64,000 bases of DNA from Erythrobacter oryzae (GTDB taxonomy: Bacteria > Pseudomonadota > Alphaproteobacteria > Sphingomonadales > Sphingomonadaceae): assembly GCF_030271515.1 (NCBI RefSeq), contig NZ_JASCXI010000004.1, positions 496,001 to 560,000 of the forward strand, given 5' to 3'. Each line of letters begins with the position of its first letter. The first letter of the stretch is position 1. The notes below the pieces were generated by a model. It had not been told where the DNA came from and did no database searches. It was given only the letters and a program-made list of their open reading frames with translations. The position numbers and the translations under genes are program-made. Shown piece after piece: positions 35,462 through 45,440 of this stretch.

Positions 35462-36936
35462 AACGCATGCGCAGGCCTGCCCTGATGCTGCCGGGTGCGG
35501 CGCTGGCGCTGCTTTGCGCCGCGCCAGCCCTCGCGCAGGACATTGAGCCCAATGCCGAGCCGATCGAGGCCGCGCTCAAGTCCGGCCCGCTCACGCCCGA
35601 CGAGGTGCTGCGCTCCTCGGCGCTGACCTTCCCGCAGGTGCTCGAGGCCTTCGAGCGCGAGGCCGCCGCGCGCGCCGACCAGCTCGGCGCGGACGGCGCC
35701 TTCGACCTGATGCTCAAGGGCGAATATTACGATCGCCTGACCGGCTACTATTCGGGCGGCTTCGGCAAGGTCGAGGCGCGCCAGCCCTTGCGGCTCTACG
35801 GCGCGGAGGTGTTCGGCTCTTACCGCGTCTCCAGCGGCGACTTCCCGATCTACGAGAACTACAATTACACCAACAATCTCGGCGAGGTGAAGGTCGGCGC
35901 GCTGTTCTCGCTGCTGCGCAACCGCGACATCGACAGCCGCCGCTTCGCGATCGAGGACACCCGCCTCGCCGCCAGCCAAGCCAAGCTCGACGTGATGCTG
36001 GTGCAATTGAACGTCCAGCACGAGGCCCTGCGCGCCTATTGGCGCTGGGTCGCGGCGGGCGAGGAGATCCGGGTCTTCGAGGAACTGCTCGAGATCGCAG
36101 AAGCGCGGCAGGTCGGCCTCACCCGCGAGGTGAACGAAGGCGCGCGTGCGCGCATCGCGCTGACCGAGAACGAGCAGAACCTGCTGCGCCGCCGCACGCT
36201 GCTGGAACAGGCGCGGCGCGATTTTCTCACCGCCTCGAACAGCCTCGGCTTCTACCTGCGCGGCGCCGACGGCGAGATGGTGATCCCCACCCGCGAGATG
36301 CTGCCCGATCTGGCGCGCATGAAGTCCGTCGCCAAGCCCGAGGCGCTCGCCGCGACGCCGGTGAGCGAGGTGATCCGGAACCGGCCCGAGCTCCAGACCT
36401 TCAAGATCGCGCTCGAACGCGCCAACAACCGGGTGGCGCTGCGGCGGAACGACCTCCAGCCCTCGCTGAACGCGAGCGTCGAGCTGTCGCGCGATTTCGG
36501 CCAGATCGGCCCGGGCGGCCCGGGCTTCGATTCGACCGACACCGTGGTCGGCCTCACCTTCTCGGTGCCGCTCCAGCGCCGCACCGCGCAAGGCGCGGTC
36601 CAGCGCGCCGAGGCCGAGCTGCGCGAGACCGAGCTGCGCCAGCGCCGCATCAGCGACCAGATCACAACCGACGTCGCCAACATCCTCGCCAATCTCGGCG
36701 CGGCGATCAAACTCGCCGATCTGGCCGATGCCGAGGTCAAACAGGCCAACGCGATGGTGCAGGCCGAACGCACCCGTTTCCGCCTCGGCGCGGGCGAGTT
36801 CTTCCTCGTCAACGCGCGCGAGGAAACCGCCGCCAACGCCCGCATCAGCGCGATCCGCGCGCAGCTCGCCGGGCGCCTTGCCGAAGCGAGCTACAACGCG
36901 GCGACGATGAATTTGAAGGCGCTGGGGCTGGAATAG
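35458..36936 (+). CDS. TolC-type outer-membrane efflux channel
   Basis: A 492-residue outer-membrane factor with a signal peptide (about 1-27, ending ALAQ) and two repeats of alpha-helical hairpin and beta strands, as in TolC/OMF proteins (for example the helices around residues 180-260 and 380-450). It completes the tripartite exporter with the two upstream genes. Start is GTG at 35458 in a GTGA overlap with the adaptor gene; ATG at 35467 would also keep the signal peptide. It converges on the minus-strand gene ending at 36956 with a 19-bp gap. Confidence 0.88.
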   Translation: MKRMRRPALMLPGAALALLCAAPALAQDIEPNAEPIEAALKSGPLTPDEVLRSSALTFPQVLEAFEREAAARADQLGADGAFDLMLKGEYYDRLTGYYSGGFGKVEARQPLRLYGAEVFGSYRVSSGDFPIYENYNYTNNLGEVKVGALFSLLRNRDIDSRRFAIEDTRLAASQAKLDVMLVQLNVQHEALRAYWRWVAAGEEIRVFEELLEIAEARQVGLTREVNEGARARIALTENEQNLLRRRTLLEQARRDFLTASNSLGFYLRGADGEMVIPTREMLPDLARMKSVAKPEALAATPVSEVIRNRPELQTFKIALERANNRVALRRNDLQPSLNASVELSRDFGQIGPGGPGFDSTDTVVGLTFSVPLQRRTAQGAVQRAEAELRETELRQRRISDQITTDVANILANLGAAIKLADLADAEVKQANAMVQAERTRFRLGAGEFFLVNAREETAANARISAIRAQLAGRLAEASYNAATMNLKALGLE

Positions 36937-36955
36937 CCCCCGCGCCGCTCAAAAA

Positions 36956-37555
36956 TCAGAACGTCACGCTCGCCATGATCTTCTCGACCTCGGCCTGGTC
37001 GCGCTCGAAGAAGTGGGTGGCGGGCGCGAGGAAGCTGATGAGGTAGAGCTGCCCCTTCACCATCGTCCCGACCGCGATCCCGCGGCGCTTCAGCGGGCTG
37101 CCCTCGACCGAATATTCGAAGGCGAACTTGACCGCATCCTGCCCGCCCATCTTGGCGGGCTCCACCGAGGTCATCTGGAACACCGAGGTGTTCAGCACCA
37201 GCCGGGTCGAGCTTTCGTAGAACTCGGGGATCTCGGTCAGCTCCATCTTGGCCGACAGCTTGGGGAGCGGGCGCTCCTTCTTCTGCGTGTCCTTGTAGAG
37301 CGTCATGCCCGCAGGCAAGCCGGTGACGAAATAGAGCTCGTTCAAGTTGGTCCCGTCGCGGGTCCAGACCTCGCCCTGCTTGACCGGTCGGACGCTCCAG
37401 CGGTTCCACTTCTCCGACGCGGTGACCTTCATCGCGCTCTTGCCGACCGCGACGGGCGCATTCGGCTCGACGATCTTCCACCCGGCAATCACCGGCGCGG
37501 CGGGGAGAGCGACCAGCGCCGCGGCAAGGGCAAGGACGGACAGCCTCTTCATCAT
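36956..37555 (-). CDS. secreted protein of unknown function
   Basis: A 199-residue protein with a signal peptide (about 1-24, cleaved after VIA). The mature part is beta-rich, with alternating hydrophobic residues and no Cys. I do not recognise the family. It starts with an ATGA overlap with the M48 peptidase stop (CAGGAG upstream), so it belongs to the same transcript and may act in envelope maintenance with it. The repeated AVGK and short conserved-looking WTRDGTNLNELYFVTG segment may help in a profile search. Confidence 0.65.
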   Translation of the reverse strand: MMKRLSVLALAAALVALPAAPVIAGWKIVEPNAPVAVGKSAMKVTASEKWNRWSVRPVKQGEVWTRDGTNLNELYFVTGLPAGMTLYKDTQKKERPLPKLSAKMELTEIPEFYESSTRLVLNTSVFQMTSVEPAKMGGQDAVKFAFEYSVEGSPLKRRGIAVGTMVKGQLYLISFLAPATHFFERDQAEVEKIMASVTF

Positions 37556-38799
37556 TCAACTCCTGCTAGGGTGCTCACCATGGCACGATCGGGCGCGTCG
37601 GGGACGCGGCCGAGGTATTCGCGAAAATCGGCTTGGGCCTCTTCGGCGCGGCCCGCCTTGCGCAGCGCATAGCCGCGGCCCCGCCACAGCTCGGGCAGAT
37701 CGCCGCCGCGGGCGATGGCATCGGTGTAGAACCCGACCGCCGCCTCGGCATCGCCCAGCGCGCCGCGGCGGCGATGGAATTCGGCGCGGGCAAAGCCTGT
37801 CCACGGGGTCCAGCCGTTGGTCTTGTCGATCGCGTCGATCAGGAACAGGCTGCCGCCGTCGTCATTGAGCTTCAGCTGGTCGTCGAGGAACTGCGGCCAC
37901 CATGCCGCGAGCCGCGCGCGATAGCGCTCCACCCCGGTCTCGCCGCCTTGTGCGGCGGCGAGCTGGGGGATCGCGGCGCGCAGGTAATCGACCCGCGCCT
38001 GACTTGGCGGGTGGGTCGCGAACATCCCGGCCTTGGCCTTGCGCTTGTCCTTGTCGCGCCCGCGCGCCACCAGCGTCGCATCGCGCTCGTCGAGCATCTG
38101 CTCCCAGATCAGCGGCACCTGCGCCGGATCGTAACCCGCCTTGGCGATCATCGCGAGGCCGTCGCGGTCAGCCTCCTCCTCCATCCCGCGCGAGAAGGCG
38201 AAGAGCGATTCCATCAGCCCGATCGAAAGCAGCGCGCCGATCCCGGTGAAGGCGAGGAAGGTCGCCGCGTTGCTCTTCTCCTTGGCCTCGCGGAACAGCT
38301 GGAGCGAGTGGCGGCGCTTGAAATGGGCAAATTCGTGGCCGAGCACCGCGGCGAGCTGCGCCTCGTTCTGGGCGCGCAGCAACAGGCCGGACCACACGGT
38401 CATCACCCCGTTGGGCGCCATCGTCGCGTTGAAATAGGGCGAGCGCAGGACATAGAGCCGGATGCTCGCGCATTCCGGCCCGACGGTGCGGCACAGCACC
38501 TCGCGCAGATAGGCGTTCAATTCAGGATCGCGGATCACCTGCTTGGAGGTGCGCAGCGAGCGCTCGGCCTCGGCCATCTGGTGCCACAGGCCGCGCTCGA
38601 GATCGTCGGAGGGCTGGTAGGGGCCTTCGAATTCCTCGCTGGCGGGCGCAGGCGCAGGCGCGTCCTGCGCCGCTGCCATCGCCGCAACCGGCGAGGCCGC
38701 GGCGAAGAGGCCCGCAAGGGCAAGCCGCAAGGACAGGAAGCGACGCCCGGTCACGCCGCCCGGAGCGGCGCAGGGCCGCTCCGCGCGGGGCGTGCTCAC
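37552..38799 (-). CDS. M48 family metallopeptidase with TPR-like C-terminus
   Basis: A 415-residue periplasmic M48 peptidase. A signal-like hydrophobic segment lies at about 20-45, and the zinc motif is HEFAH (about 154-158) with a third ligand Glu in EEEADRDG (about 206). The C-terminal 110 residues resemble tetratricopeptide helices (AEAAVGFYTDAIARGG). Such BepA/LoiP-like proteins quality-check outer-membrane proteins. GTG start at 38799 in a GTGA overlap with the preceding gene. A longer upstream frame is less likely because it covers the neighbouring gene. Confidence 0.85.
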   Translation of the reverse strand: MSTPRAERPCAAPGGVTGRRFLSLRLALAGLFAAASPVAAMAAAQDAPAPAPASEEFEGPYQPSDDLERGLWHQMAEAERSLRTSKQVIRDPELNAYLREVLCRTVGPECASIRLYVLRSPYFNATMAPNGVMTVWSGLLLRAQNEAQLAAVLGHEFAHFKRRHSLQLFREAKEKSNAATFLAFTGIGALLSIGLMESLFAFSRGMEEEADRDGLAMIAKAGYDPAQVPLIWEQMLDERDATLVARGRDKDKRKAKAGMFATHPPSQARVDYLRAAIPQLAAAQGGETGVERYRARLAAWWPQFLDDQLKLNDDGGSLFLIDAIDKTNGWTPWTGFARAEFHRRRGALGDAEAAVGFYTDAIARGGDLPELWRGRGYALRKAGRAEEAQADFREYLGRVPDAPDRAMVSTLAGVE

Positions 38800-39602
38800 T
38801 TGGCCTTTTCCGCCGGACCGAAGCCGTCGCGCAGCGGGAAGCCTTCGAGCAGCTGGCCCACGCGCTTGTCGGCACCCTCCACCTCGCGCGGGTCGCCGCC
38901 CATCGCGAGGTCGGTGTTGAACCACACGACATCGCCGGTCTTGAGGTCGACGAGCCCGGCATAGCCGACATGGATGCCCGAGGGCACCATGACGCAAACC
39001 CCGATCAGGCAGCCGAGCATCCCGGCCGCCTGCGCCGCCTTGCGACCCGCATCGCCATAGGCGTCGTTGGTGAAGACGAACATCGCATAGTCCGCCCCAG
39101 TCGCCTCGCGCAGCTTGGCCGTGCCCGGCCCGAGCGTCCAGTCGAGCTGGTTGACCTTCTTCGGGCGCGCGCCCGGGAGCTTGGGATCGTAGACCAGCTT
39201 CTGCTTGGTCGCGAGGCTGTCACCGACCGTGACGTGGGTGAAGATCGAGGCCGACACCGCTTCGAACAGCGCGCGGTATTCGGTCAGCACCTCGGCGTTC
39301 TCGCCTTCGAGCTCGTCGACGAATTCGAGGCTGGCGTTCAAGGCCGCGGCGCGCTCGATCAGCTTGGCCTTGATGTTGGTGCGCGCGGTTTCGGTCCAGT
39401 CGGCATTGGGCTCGACGATGCCGCCGGCCTTCTGCGAACCGACGCTGACGTCGGGGCGGAAGACCACGATCTTCATGCTGCCGTCAGCCGGGAAGACGAA
39501 GCCCTCGCGGGTGGTGTCCCCGGCAATGGCCGGTGCCGCAAAGGCAAGCATGCTGGCTCCGGCAAGAGCGATCACGCCCGCACGCACAGTCTTCAAAATC
39601 AT
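38796..39602 (-). CDS. secreted protein of unknown function, operon with M48 peptidase
   Basis: A 268-residue protein with a signal peptide (about 1-28, ending AIAG). The mature protein is a mixed alpha/beta fold with two nearby Cys (GCLIGVC) and a hydrophobic stretch at about 195-215. I do not recognise the family with certainty. The ATG at 39602 opens the M48 operon; the stop overlaps the M48 start by 4 bp. A role in the same envelope process as M48 is an inference from this coupling. Confidence 0.65.
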   Translation of the reverse strand: MILKTVRAGVIALAGASMLAFAAPAIAGDTTREGFVFPADGSMKIVVFRPDVSVGSQKAGGIVEPNADWTETARTNIKAKLIERAAALNASLEFVDELEGENAEVLTEYRALFEAVSASIFTHVTVGDSLATKQKLVYDPKLPGARPKKVNQLDWTLGPGTAKLREATGADYAMFVFTNDAYGDAGRKAAQAAGMLGCLIGVCVMVPSGIHVGYAGLVDLKTGDVVWFNTDLAMGGDPREVEGADKRVGQLLEGFPLRDGFGPAEKAK

Positions 39603-39721
39603 TGATTGCGCCCCCGAAAAAATGTCTGAGGCAGGAAATATCAGACGATTTGCGGCCCGCAACGGGTTTTTGAAAGCACAAGCATTTTTCGCCGGAACGG
39701 GGCAGGTGCGCCACAGGCCGC

Positions 39722-40177
39722 TCAGATTTTCCCCCTGAGCGCCTGATAGGCAGCCGCCGCGACGGTGTTGGCGAGGTTCAATGACCGGATCACCTCCGAG
39801 CGCATCGGCAGCTTGAACAGGCGGTCGGCGTGGGCGGCGATGATCGGCTGCGGCAGGCCCTTGGTCTCCTGCCCGAAGACGAGGAAGGCATCCTCGGGGT
39901 ATTCCGGTTCATAGAACGACCGCGCGCCGAATTCCTCGAACAGGAACAGCTGGTCGGGCCGCGGGGTACGGGCTTCGAGGAAGGCCTCCCAGCTGGCATA
40001 TTCGGTGAGGCGCACATGCGGCCAGTAGTCCAGCCCCGAGCGCTTCACCCGCTTGTCGTCGATGGTGAAGCCCAAGGGGTGGATCAGGATCAGCTCCATA
40101 TCCAGCGCCACGCAGGTGCGCCCCACCGCGCCGGTGTTGCCGGGGATTTCGGGCTGGACGAGGACGATTGCGGTCAT
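39722..40177 (-). CDS. trmL: tRNA (cytidine/uridine-34 2'-O)-methyltransferase
   Basis: TrmL methylates the 2'-OH of the wobble base in leucine tRNAs using S-adenosylmethionine. The 151-residue product has the SPOUT fold, with the N-terminal VQPEIPGNTGAVGR motif, SAM-binding knot VFGQETKGLP and the C-terminal SLNLANTVAAAAY helix. Size is normal. The ATG overlaps the stop of the upstream hydrolase gene (ATGA), so it is the last gene of the long gat-hydrolase transcript. Confidence 0.95.
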   Translation of the reverse strand: MTAIVLVQPEIPGNTGAVGRTCVALDMELILIHPLGFTIDDKRVKRSGLDYWPHVRLTEYASWEAFLEARTPRPDQLFLFEEFGARSFYEPEYPEDAFLVFGQETKGLPQPIIAAHADRLFKLPMRSEVIRSLNLANTVAAAAYQALRGKI

Positions 40178-40926
40178 GCGGCTTCGGCTTCGAGATAGTG
40201 GCGCAAGGTCGAGAAGTGCGAGAGGCCCGGCAGCACCGTCACCTGCGGGCGGTGCGGGAGAGCGGCGGCGAGGGCCTCGGCCATTGCGGGCGGGGTCCAG
40301 TCGTCCTCGCTCCCCTGCCAGATGCTAACCGGCTGCTGCACCCGCGCCAGATCGGGGCGCCAGTCGGCGACATAGGCCCGGATCTCGGCCATGTAGGCCT
40401 CGCGGCTATCGAGCAGGCTGTGGCGCAGCGACTGCGCGAGCGCGGCGATAAAGCGCGGATCGGCGGCGAGCGCGCGGTCCTCGCCCCTGGCCTTTGCCAT
40501 CAGCGCGGCGGCCATCCGTTCGGGCGCGTGGCGGGCGACCTGCGCCTGCACCAGCGTCAGCGCCGCAAAGGCCCGGCGCCCTGCCAAGGCCGCGCGGAAC
40601 ACCGGAGCACCCGCCATCCCCTTCAGGAAAACGCCCAGTTGCAGCGGCGCGGCGGGGGAGACGAGGTCGATCCGCGTCACCCGCTCGCCCAGCAAGGGCG
40701 CGACCCGCAAAGCGGCCTGCGCGCCCAGCGAGAAACCGACCAGCCGCAGCGCCCCCTCTGGCAGGCGCGCCGCGAGGCCAGCGGCAAGTCGCGGAAAATC
40801 TCCGCCCCGCGCCGCGACATGGAACCCGGCCGTCCGGCCCGCGATCTCGGGCCCGAAGCCCGCCAGTTCTGCCGCCGATCCGGGCAGGCCGTGGAAATAG
40901 ACGGTCCGGAGCGGGCTGCCGGTCAT
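40174..40926 (-). CDS. alpha/beta hydrolase
   Basis: A 250-residue hydrolase of the alpha/beta fold. The nucleophile elbow is GFSLG (about residue 88-92), the oxyanion region is HGLPGS near the start, and the C-terminal catalytic His is in LSHFSTL. Substrate is unknown; the family includes esterases and lactonases. The ATG at 40926 is chosen over longer upstream frames because it follows the preceding gene by 4 bp without overlap. Confidence 0.85.
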   Translation of the reverse strand: MTGSPLRTVYFHGLPGSAAELAGFGPEIAGRTAGFHVAARGGDFPRLAAGLAARLPEGALRLVGFSLGAQAALRVAPLLGERVTRIDLVSPAAPLQLGVFLKGMAGAPVFRAALAGRRAFAALTLVQAQVARHAPERMAAALMAKARGEDRALAADPRFIAALAQSLRHSLLDSREAYMAEIRAYVADWRPDLARVQQPVSIWQGSEDDWTPPAMAEALAAALPHRPQVTVLPGLSHFSTLRHYLEAEAA

Positions 40927-40930
40927 CGTC

Positions 40931-41623
40931 TCACACCAGCTCGATCCGCGTGGCCCGCGCGATCCGGTGCGCATCGACCAGCCGCGCGCCGTTGGGCTCG
41001 GGCATGGCGGAAAGCGCGAGGATCTCGGCATAGCGCTGCCACAGGTCTTCGGTCCGGCCGCGCGCGGCGACCGCGTCCTTGCGCGGCACGTTCTTGCGGG
41101 CGATGGCATCGGCCAGCGACCACACCGTCTCCCATTCGAGCCAGTAGCGCCCGCGGTCGGCGATCATCATCACGAAGCAGGCGAAACCGACCACGGCAAA
41201 GGCCTCGACACCGATCAGCCACCACACCAGCGGGCTGCCGATCAGCCCCATGGCCCATGCCGCGCAGCCGACATAGCCGAACGACACGATGGGCATGGCC
41301 AGCCCGGTCTCGCGCGCGAGGCGTTTGCTCAGCCGGGTCGGTGACATGCGGGCGATGTCTTTCAACCGTGTCGAGGGCGCAATCCGCACCCCCGGCTTCA
41401 GCCGCTCGAACTGGCCGCGCAGGCGGAAGAACAGCATCGCGGTGTCGCACCTGTCCGCCGGCTCGTGCCCGGCGCGGCGGTACATCACCTCCTCGAACAG
41501 GTCCTCGGCGGTATAGAAGACGTCGAACCCGTCGAGCGAGCCGGCCCCGAAGCTGCGCCCGAGCAGATCGAGCGTGACTTGCGTGAACTCCTCCCGCTCG
41601 ATCCGGATCGCCTCGTGCGTCAA
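40931..41623 (-). CDS. hypothetical membrane protein
   Basis: A 230-residue protein with a soluble N-terminal half and two closely spaced membrane segments at about residues 115-155, then a charged C-terminal region. I do not recognise the family. The N-terminal EDLFEEVMYRRAGHEP looks helical. It sits 1 bp from gatB and 4 bp from the hydrolase gene, so it is co-transcribed with aminoacyl-tRNA amidation genes by position only. Confidence 0.6.
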   Translation of the reverse strand: MTHEAIRIEREEFTQVTLDLLGRSFGAGSLDGFDVFYTAEDLFEEVMYRRAGHEPADRCDTAMLFFRLRGQFERLKPGVRIAPSTRLKDIARMSPTRLSKRLARETGLAMPIVSFGYVGCAAWAMGLIGSPLVWWLIGVEAFAVVGFACFVMMIADRGRYWLEWETVWSLADAIARKNVPRKDAVAARGRTEDLWQRYAEILALSAMPEPNGARLVDAHRIARATRIELV

Positions 41624-41624
41624 A

Positions 41625-43121
41625 TTACCCCAGCTTGGCCTTCAGGAGCTGGTTGACCAGCTGCGGGTTGGCCTTGCCCTGCATCGCCTTCATCGTCTGG
41701 CCGACGAAGAAGCCGAACAGCGCTTCCTTGCCGGCGCGGTACTGTTCGACCTTGTCGGCATTGGCGGCGATGATCGCGTCGACGGCGGCTTCGATCGCGC
41801 CGGTGTCGCTGACCTGCTTGAGGCCTTCCGTCTCGGCGATCTCGTTCGGGTCGCGCCCCGTCCTGAGGACGATCTCGAAAATCTCCTTGGCCTGCCCGCC
41901 GCTGATCTCGGCCTTGTCGGCCATGGCGAGGATGGCGGCCTGCGCGGTGGCGGTGGCATTGGCGGGGTCGGCCTCGTCACCCAGCGCCTTCAACACCCCA
42001 GGCGCGACCGAGAGCGACCAGTTGGCGACCTGCGTCGCGACCGCGGTGTCATCCTTGCCGGTGGCCTTGGCGGTCTCGGCAAGCAAGGTCTCGAACCGCG
42101 CGAAGGTTTCCACCTCGGCGGTCAGCTCGCGCGCGTTGTAGGGGGTGAGGCCGAGCACCTCGACATAACGCTTGCGCTTGGCATCGGGCAGTTCGGGGAG
42201 CGAGGCGCGGCATTCCGCCAGAAAATCGTCTTCCAGCACCAGCGGCAACAGGTCGGGATCGGGGAAGTAGCGATAGTCGTGCGCGTCTTCCTTGCTGCGC
42301 ATCGTGCGCGTCGTGCCGGTGCCGGGGTCGAACAGGCGGGTTTCCTGCACGATAGTCCCGCCGCTCTCGAGCACATCGACCTGGCGCATCGCCTCATGCT
42401 CGATCGCCTGCATGACGAAGCGCACGGAGTTCACATTCTTGGTCTCGGTGCGGGTGCCGAAGGGCTCGCCGGCCTTGCGCACGCTGACGTTCACGTCGGC
42501 GCGCATCGAGCCTTCTTCCATGTTGCCATCGCACGAGCCGACATAGCGCAGGATCGCCCGCAGCTTCCTGAGGTAAGCCCCTGCTTCGGCAGGCGAACGC
42601 ATGTCGGGCTTGGAGACGATCTCCATCAGCGCAACGCCCGAGCGGTTCAAGTCGACATAGGACATGGTCGGGTGCTGATCGTGCATCAGCTTGCCCGCAT
42701 CCTGCTCGACGTGGATGCGCTCGATGCCGATCACCTTGTCTTCGGGAATCCCGGCCTTCTCGTCCGCCTCGATCAGCAGCGAGCCTTCGCCCACGATGGG
42801 GTGGTAGAGCTGGCTGATCTGGTAGCCCTGCGGCAGGTCGGCGTAGAAGTAGTTCTTGCGATCGAACCGGCTCCAGGCGTTGATCTGCGCCTCGATCGCC
42901 ATGCCGGTGCGCACCGCCTGACGGATGCACTCGCGGTTGGGCACGGGAAGCATTCCCGGCATCGCGGCATCGACGAGGCTGACCTGCGCGTTGGGCTCGG
43001 CCCCGAAGGCGGTCGCCGCGCCCGAGAACAGCTTGGCGTTGGAGGTGACCTGCGCATGGACTTCAAGGCCGATCACGACCTCCCATTCCCCGGTTGCGCC
43101 CTGGATGCGGTAGTTGCTCAT
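41625..43121 (-). CDS. gatB: aspartyl/glutamyl-tRNA amidotransferase subunit B
   Basis: GatB activates and amidates mis-acylated Glu-tRNA(Gln) and Asp-tRNA(Asn) together with GatA and GatC. The 498-residue product has the GatB catalytic cradle (IGLEVHAQV at the start, [23 protein letters not shown] segment) and the C-terminal YqeY-like tRNA-binding domain. It starts with ATG at 43121 in an ATGA overlap with a 53-codon gene. It is separated from gatA by two other small genes, which is less usual than a contiguous gatCAB operon. Confidence 0.97.
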   Translation of the reverse strand: MSNYRIQGATGEWEVVIGLEVHAQVTSNAKLFSGAATAFGAEPNAQVSLVDAAMPGMLPVPNRECIRQAVRTGMAIEAQINAWSRFDRKNYFYADLPQGYQISQLYHPIVGEGSLLIEADEKAGIPEDKVIGIERIHVEQDAGKLMHDQHPTMSYVDLNRSGVALMEIVSKPDMRSPAEAGAYLRKLRAILRYVGSCDGNMEEGSMRADVNVSVRKAGEPFGTRTETKNVNSVRFVMQAIEHEAMRQVDVLESGGTIVQETRLFDPGTGTTRTMRSKEDAHDYRYFPDPDLLPLVLEDDFLAECRASLPELPDAKRKRYVEVLGLTPYNARELTAEVETFARFETLLAETAKATGKDDTAVATQVANWSLSVAPGVLKALGDEADPANATATAQAAILAMADKAEISGGQAKEIFEIVLRTGRDPNEIAETEGLKQVSDTGAIEAAVDAIIAANADKVEQYRAGKEALFGFFVGQTMKAMQGKANPQLVNQLLKAKLG

Positions 43122-43279
43122 TTCCTGTCCTCGTCCTCGATCACCTTGCCATCCGGCCCGAAGCGCATCTCGCCGTGATCGACGTTCTTCCTTACCCAAT
43201 TGGCGACCATGAAAGTCAGCGGCACCGCGAGCATGATGCCGATCCCGGCGATCCACAGCGGTGTGTCGGCGGCGACCAT
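43118..43279 (-). CDS. small single-span membrane protein, 53 residues
   Basis: A 53-codon frame runs from ATG at 43279 to TGA at 43118. It starts within the DUF1877 stop (TGATG) and ends in an ATGA overlap with gatB. Residues about 8-28 are hydrophobic, followed by a charged tail ([16 protein letters not shown]). The double overlap with annotated neighbours and a clean coding pattern support a real small membrane protein. Function unknown. Confidence 0.75.
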   Translation of the reverse strand: MVAADTPLWIAGIGIMLAVPLTFMVANWVRKNVDHGEMRFGPDGKVIEDEDRK

Positions 43280-43806
43280 CAGAAGGACACCGTGAAGATA
43301 ACGTGATCGCCGCGCACGGCGGTCTCGCGGTAGAAGTCGACCAGCCCTTCGAACCAGCTCGCGGCATACTCGGCAGCTTCGCCCGCGTCACCGGTGGCGC
43401 CGAAACGCTGGTGCGCGCGTGTCACCCGGGCCGAGAGGTCGTCGAGCGAGATCGCCGCGAGCTCGGTCGCCACTTCGCCAACCTGCGCTTTGCGGGTCAG
43501 CCCCACATAGTCATCGCCCGACGCTTCAAGCACCTCGGTGCCCATGATCGCAAACCGCGCCATTCCCGGTTCGGCAAGCGACGCATCCTGCGGCTCGCAC
43601 GAAAGCGGCCCGTCAGGATCGATGCCCAGCAAGGCCGAGTGGATATAGGCCCAGCTCTTGTCCGTCTCGGCCACGTCGCCGCTGCCGAATTTCGACTCTT
43701 CCAGTTCCTCGGTGATGTATTCCATCACGCTCGCATAGCCTTCGTGCGCGGCGAGCGCCGCCAGTTCGGCATCGTTGACGCGCAGATGGAGCCCGAGCTG
43801 GCCCAT
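43279..43806 (-). CDS. DUF1877 (YfbM-like) family protein
   Basis: A 175-residue soluble protein. The pattern of an N-terminal [13 protein letters not shown], followed by a segment with [13 protein letters not shown], matches DUF1877 proteins related to E. coli YfbM as I remember them. Function of the family is unknown. It begins 1 bp from the gatA stop and ends in an overlap with the small gene, so it is embedded in the gat operon. Confidence 0.7.
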   Translation of the reverse strand: MGQLGLHLRVNDAELAALAAHEGYASVMEYITEELEESKFGSGDVAETDKSWAYIHSALLGIDPDGPLSCEPQDASLAEPGMARFAIMGTEVLEASGDDYVGLTRKAQVGEVATELAAISLDDLSARVTRAHQRFGATGDAGEAAEYAASWFEGLVDFYRETAVRGDHVIFTVSF

Positions 43807-43807
43807 T

Positions 43808-45289
43808 TTACCACCACTTCTCCGGCTTGGCGCTGAATCCGGCGCGCTGCTGGATCGCGAGGCCGGCGTTCAGCACGCCCTGCTCATCGAAGGGCTTGCC
43901 GACCAGCTGGAGGCCGAGCGGCAGGCCATCGGCGTTGATCGTCGCGGGCACGCTCATCGCGGGCAGGCCAGCCAACGACGCGGGGACGGCGAAGACGTCG
44001 TTCAGATACATCGTCAGCGGGTCTTCGTTCATCGAGCCCAGCGGGAAGGACGCGGTCGGCGTGGTCGGCGCGAGGATCACGTCGCATTCCTCGAAGGCGC
44101 GGGCGAAGTCGCGGGCGACCAGCGCGCGCACCTTCTGTGCCTGGGTGTAATAGGCGTCGTAGAAGCCGGCCGAGAGCACATAGGTGCCGATCAGGATGCG
44201 GCGCTTGACCTCGTCTCCGAACCCGGCGGCGCGGGTGGCGGCGTACATGTCCTGAAGGCCGACGCCCTCGGGCAGGTCGCGAAGGCCGTAACGCACCCCG
44301 TCATAGCGGGCGAGGTTGCTCGAGGCCTCGGCGGGGGCGACGATGTAATAGGCTGGCAGCGCATATTTGGTGTGCGGCAGCGAGACGTCGACGATTTCCG
44401 CGCCCGCGTCCTTGAGCCACGCCTTGCCCTGCTCCCACGAATCGAGGATCGCCTGATCGGTGCCCTCCATCCGGTATTCGCGCGGGATGCCGACCTTCTT
44501 GCCGCGCAGGTCGGCGTTCAAGGCGGCTTCCCAGTCGGGCACGTCCATCTGGAGCGAAGTCGAATCCTTGGGATCGAACCCTGCCATCGCGCCGAGCATG
44601 ATCGCGCAATCCTCGACCGAGCGCGCCATCGGCCCGGCCTGATCGAGCGAAGAGGCGAAGGCGACGATGCCCCAGCGCGAGCAGCGGCCATAGGTCGGCT
44701 TGATCCCGCAGATGCCGGTGAAGGCCGCAGGCTGGCGGATCGAGCCGCCGGTGTCGGTGCCGGTCGCGGCGGGTGCGATGCGCGCGGCAACCGCAGCCGA
44801 GGAACCGCCCGAGGAGCCGCCCGGGCTCATCGCGGCATTGCTCCCCGCCTTCTTCCACGGCGAGGCGACATTGCCGAAATAGCTCGTCTCGTTGGAGCTC
44901 CCCATCGCGAACTGGTCGAGATTGAGCTTGCCCAGCATCCCCGCGCCCGCGTCCCACAGCTTCTGGCTGACGGTCGATTCGTAGCGCGGCGTGAAGCCTT
45001 CTAGGATGTGGCTGGCGGCGGTGGTCTGGACGCCGTGGGTGGCGAACAGATCCTTCATCCCGATCGGCACGCCCGCCATCTTGCCCAGCGTCTCACCCGC
45101 GGCGCGCGCGGCATCGACCTTGTCGGCAGCGGCGAGCGCGTGGTCGGGGGTGGTGACGATGAAGGCGTTGAGCGCGGCGGCCTCGGCGACGGCGGCGTTG
45201 AAGGCCTCCGCCACTTCGCGCGCGGTGAAATCGCCCCTGGCGACACCGTCGCGGATTTCTTTGACACCCAGAGAGGTAAGGTCGGTCAT
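43808..45289 (-). CDS. gatA: aspartyl/glutamyl-tRNA amidotransferase subunit A
   Basis: GatA is the amidase that releases ammonia from glutamine for tRNA-dependent amidation. The 493-residue product contains the Ser-cisSer-Lys triad: Lys in GMKD (about 78), cis-Ser in the GGSSGGSS segment (about 154) and the nucleophile Ser in [10 protein letters not shown] (about 178). The C-terminal region has [14 protein letters not shown]. The start at 45289 follows a 151-bp gap filled by palindromic repeats after gatC; this gap is unusual inside a gat operon. Confidence 0.97.
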   Translation of the reverse strand: MTDLTSLGVKEIRDGVARGDFTAREVAEAFNAAVAEAAALNAFIVTTPDHALAAADKVDAARAAGETLGKMAGVPIGMKDLFATHGVQTTAASHILEGFTPRYESTVSQKLWDAGAGMLGKLNLDQFAMGSSNETSYFGNVASPWKKAGSNAAMSPGGSSGGSSAAVAARIAPAATGTDTGGSIRQPAAFTGICGIKPTYGRCSRWGIVAFASSLDQAGPMARSVEDCAIMLGAMAGFDPKDSTSLQMDVPDWEAALNADLRGKKVGIPREYRMEGTDQAILDSWEQGKAWLKDAGAEIVDVSLPHTKYALPAYYIVAPAEASSNLARYDGVRYGLRDLPEGVGLQDMYAATRAAGFGDEVKRRILIGTYVLSAGFYDAYYTQAQKVRALVARDFARAFEECDVILAPTTPTASFPLGSMNEDPLTMYLNDVFAVPASLAGLPAMSVPATINADGLPLGLQLVGKPFDEQGVLNAGLAIQQRAGFSAKPEKWW

Positions 45290-45296
45290 GTGTTCT

Positions 45297-45419
45297 CCCC
45301 TCCCGCCTGCGGGAGGGGCCGGGGGTGGGCCTGACCGCAGACGGAGGTCTTGTTGTTCGTGCCCACCCGCGTTGAGAGGCACGTGACTCTCAACGCCCCC
45401 TCCCGCGTGCGGGAGGGGG
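45297..45419. repeat. palindromic repeat cluster between gatC and gatA (family 2)
   Basis: Three palindromes follow each other: CCCCTCCCGC-CT-GCGGGAGGGG (45297-45318), CGTTGAGAG...CTCTCAACG enclosing CACGTG (45370-45395) and a copy of the first type (45396-45419). The first palindrome plus the following CGGGGGTGGG is nearly identical to 59948-59980. It is a dispersed palindromic repeat and here fills the space between two co-transcribed genes. Confidence 0.75.
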
Positions 45420-45440
45420 ACAGGCGGGCAAAGCGCAAAA

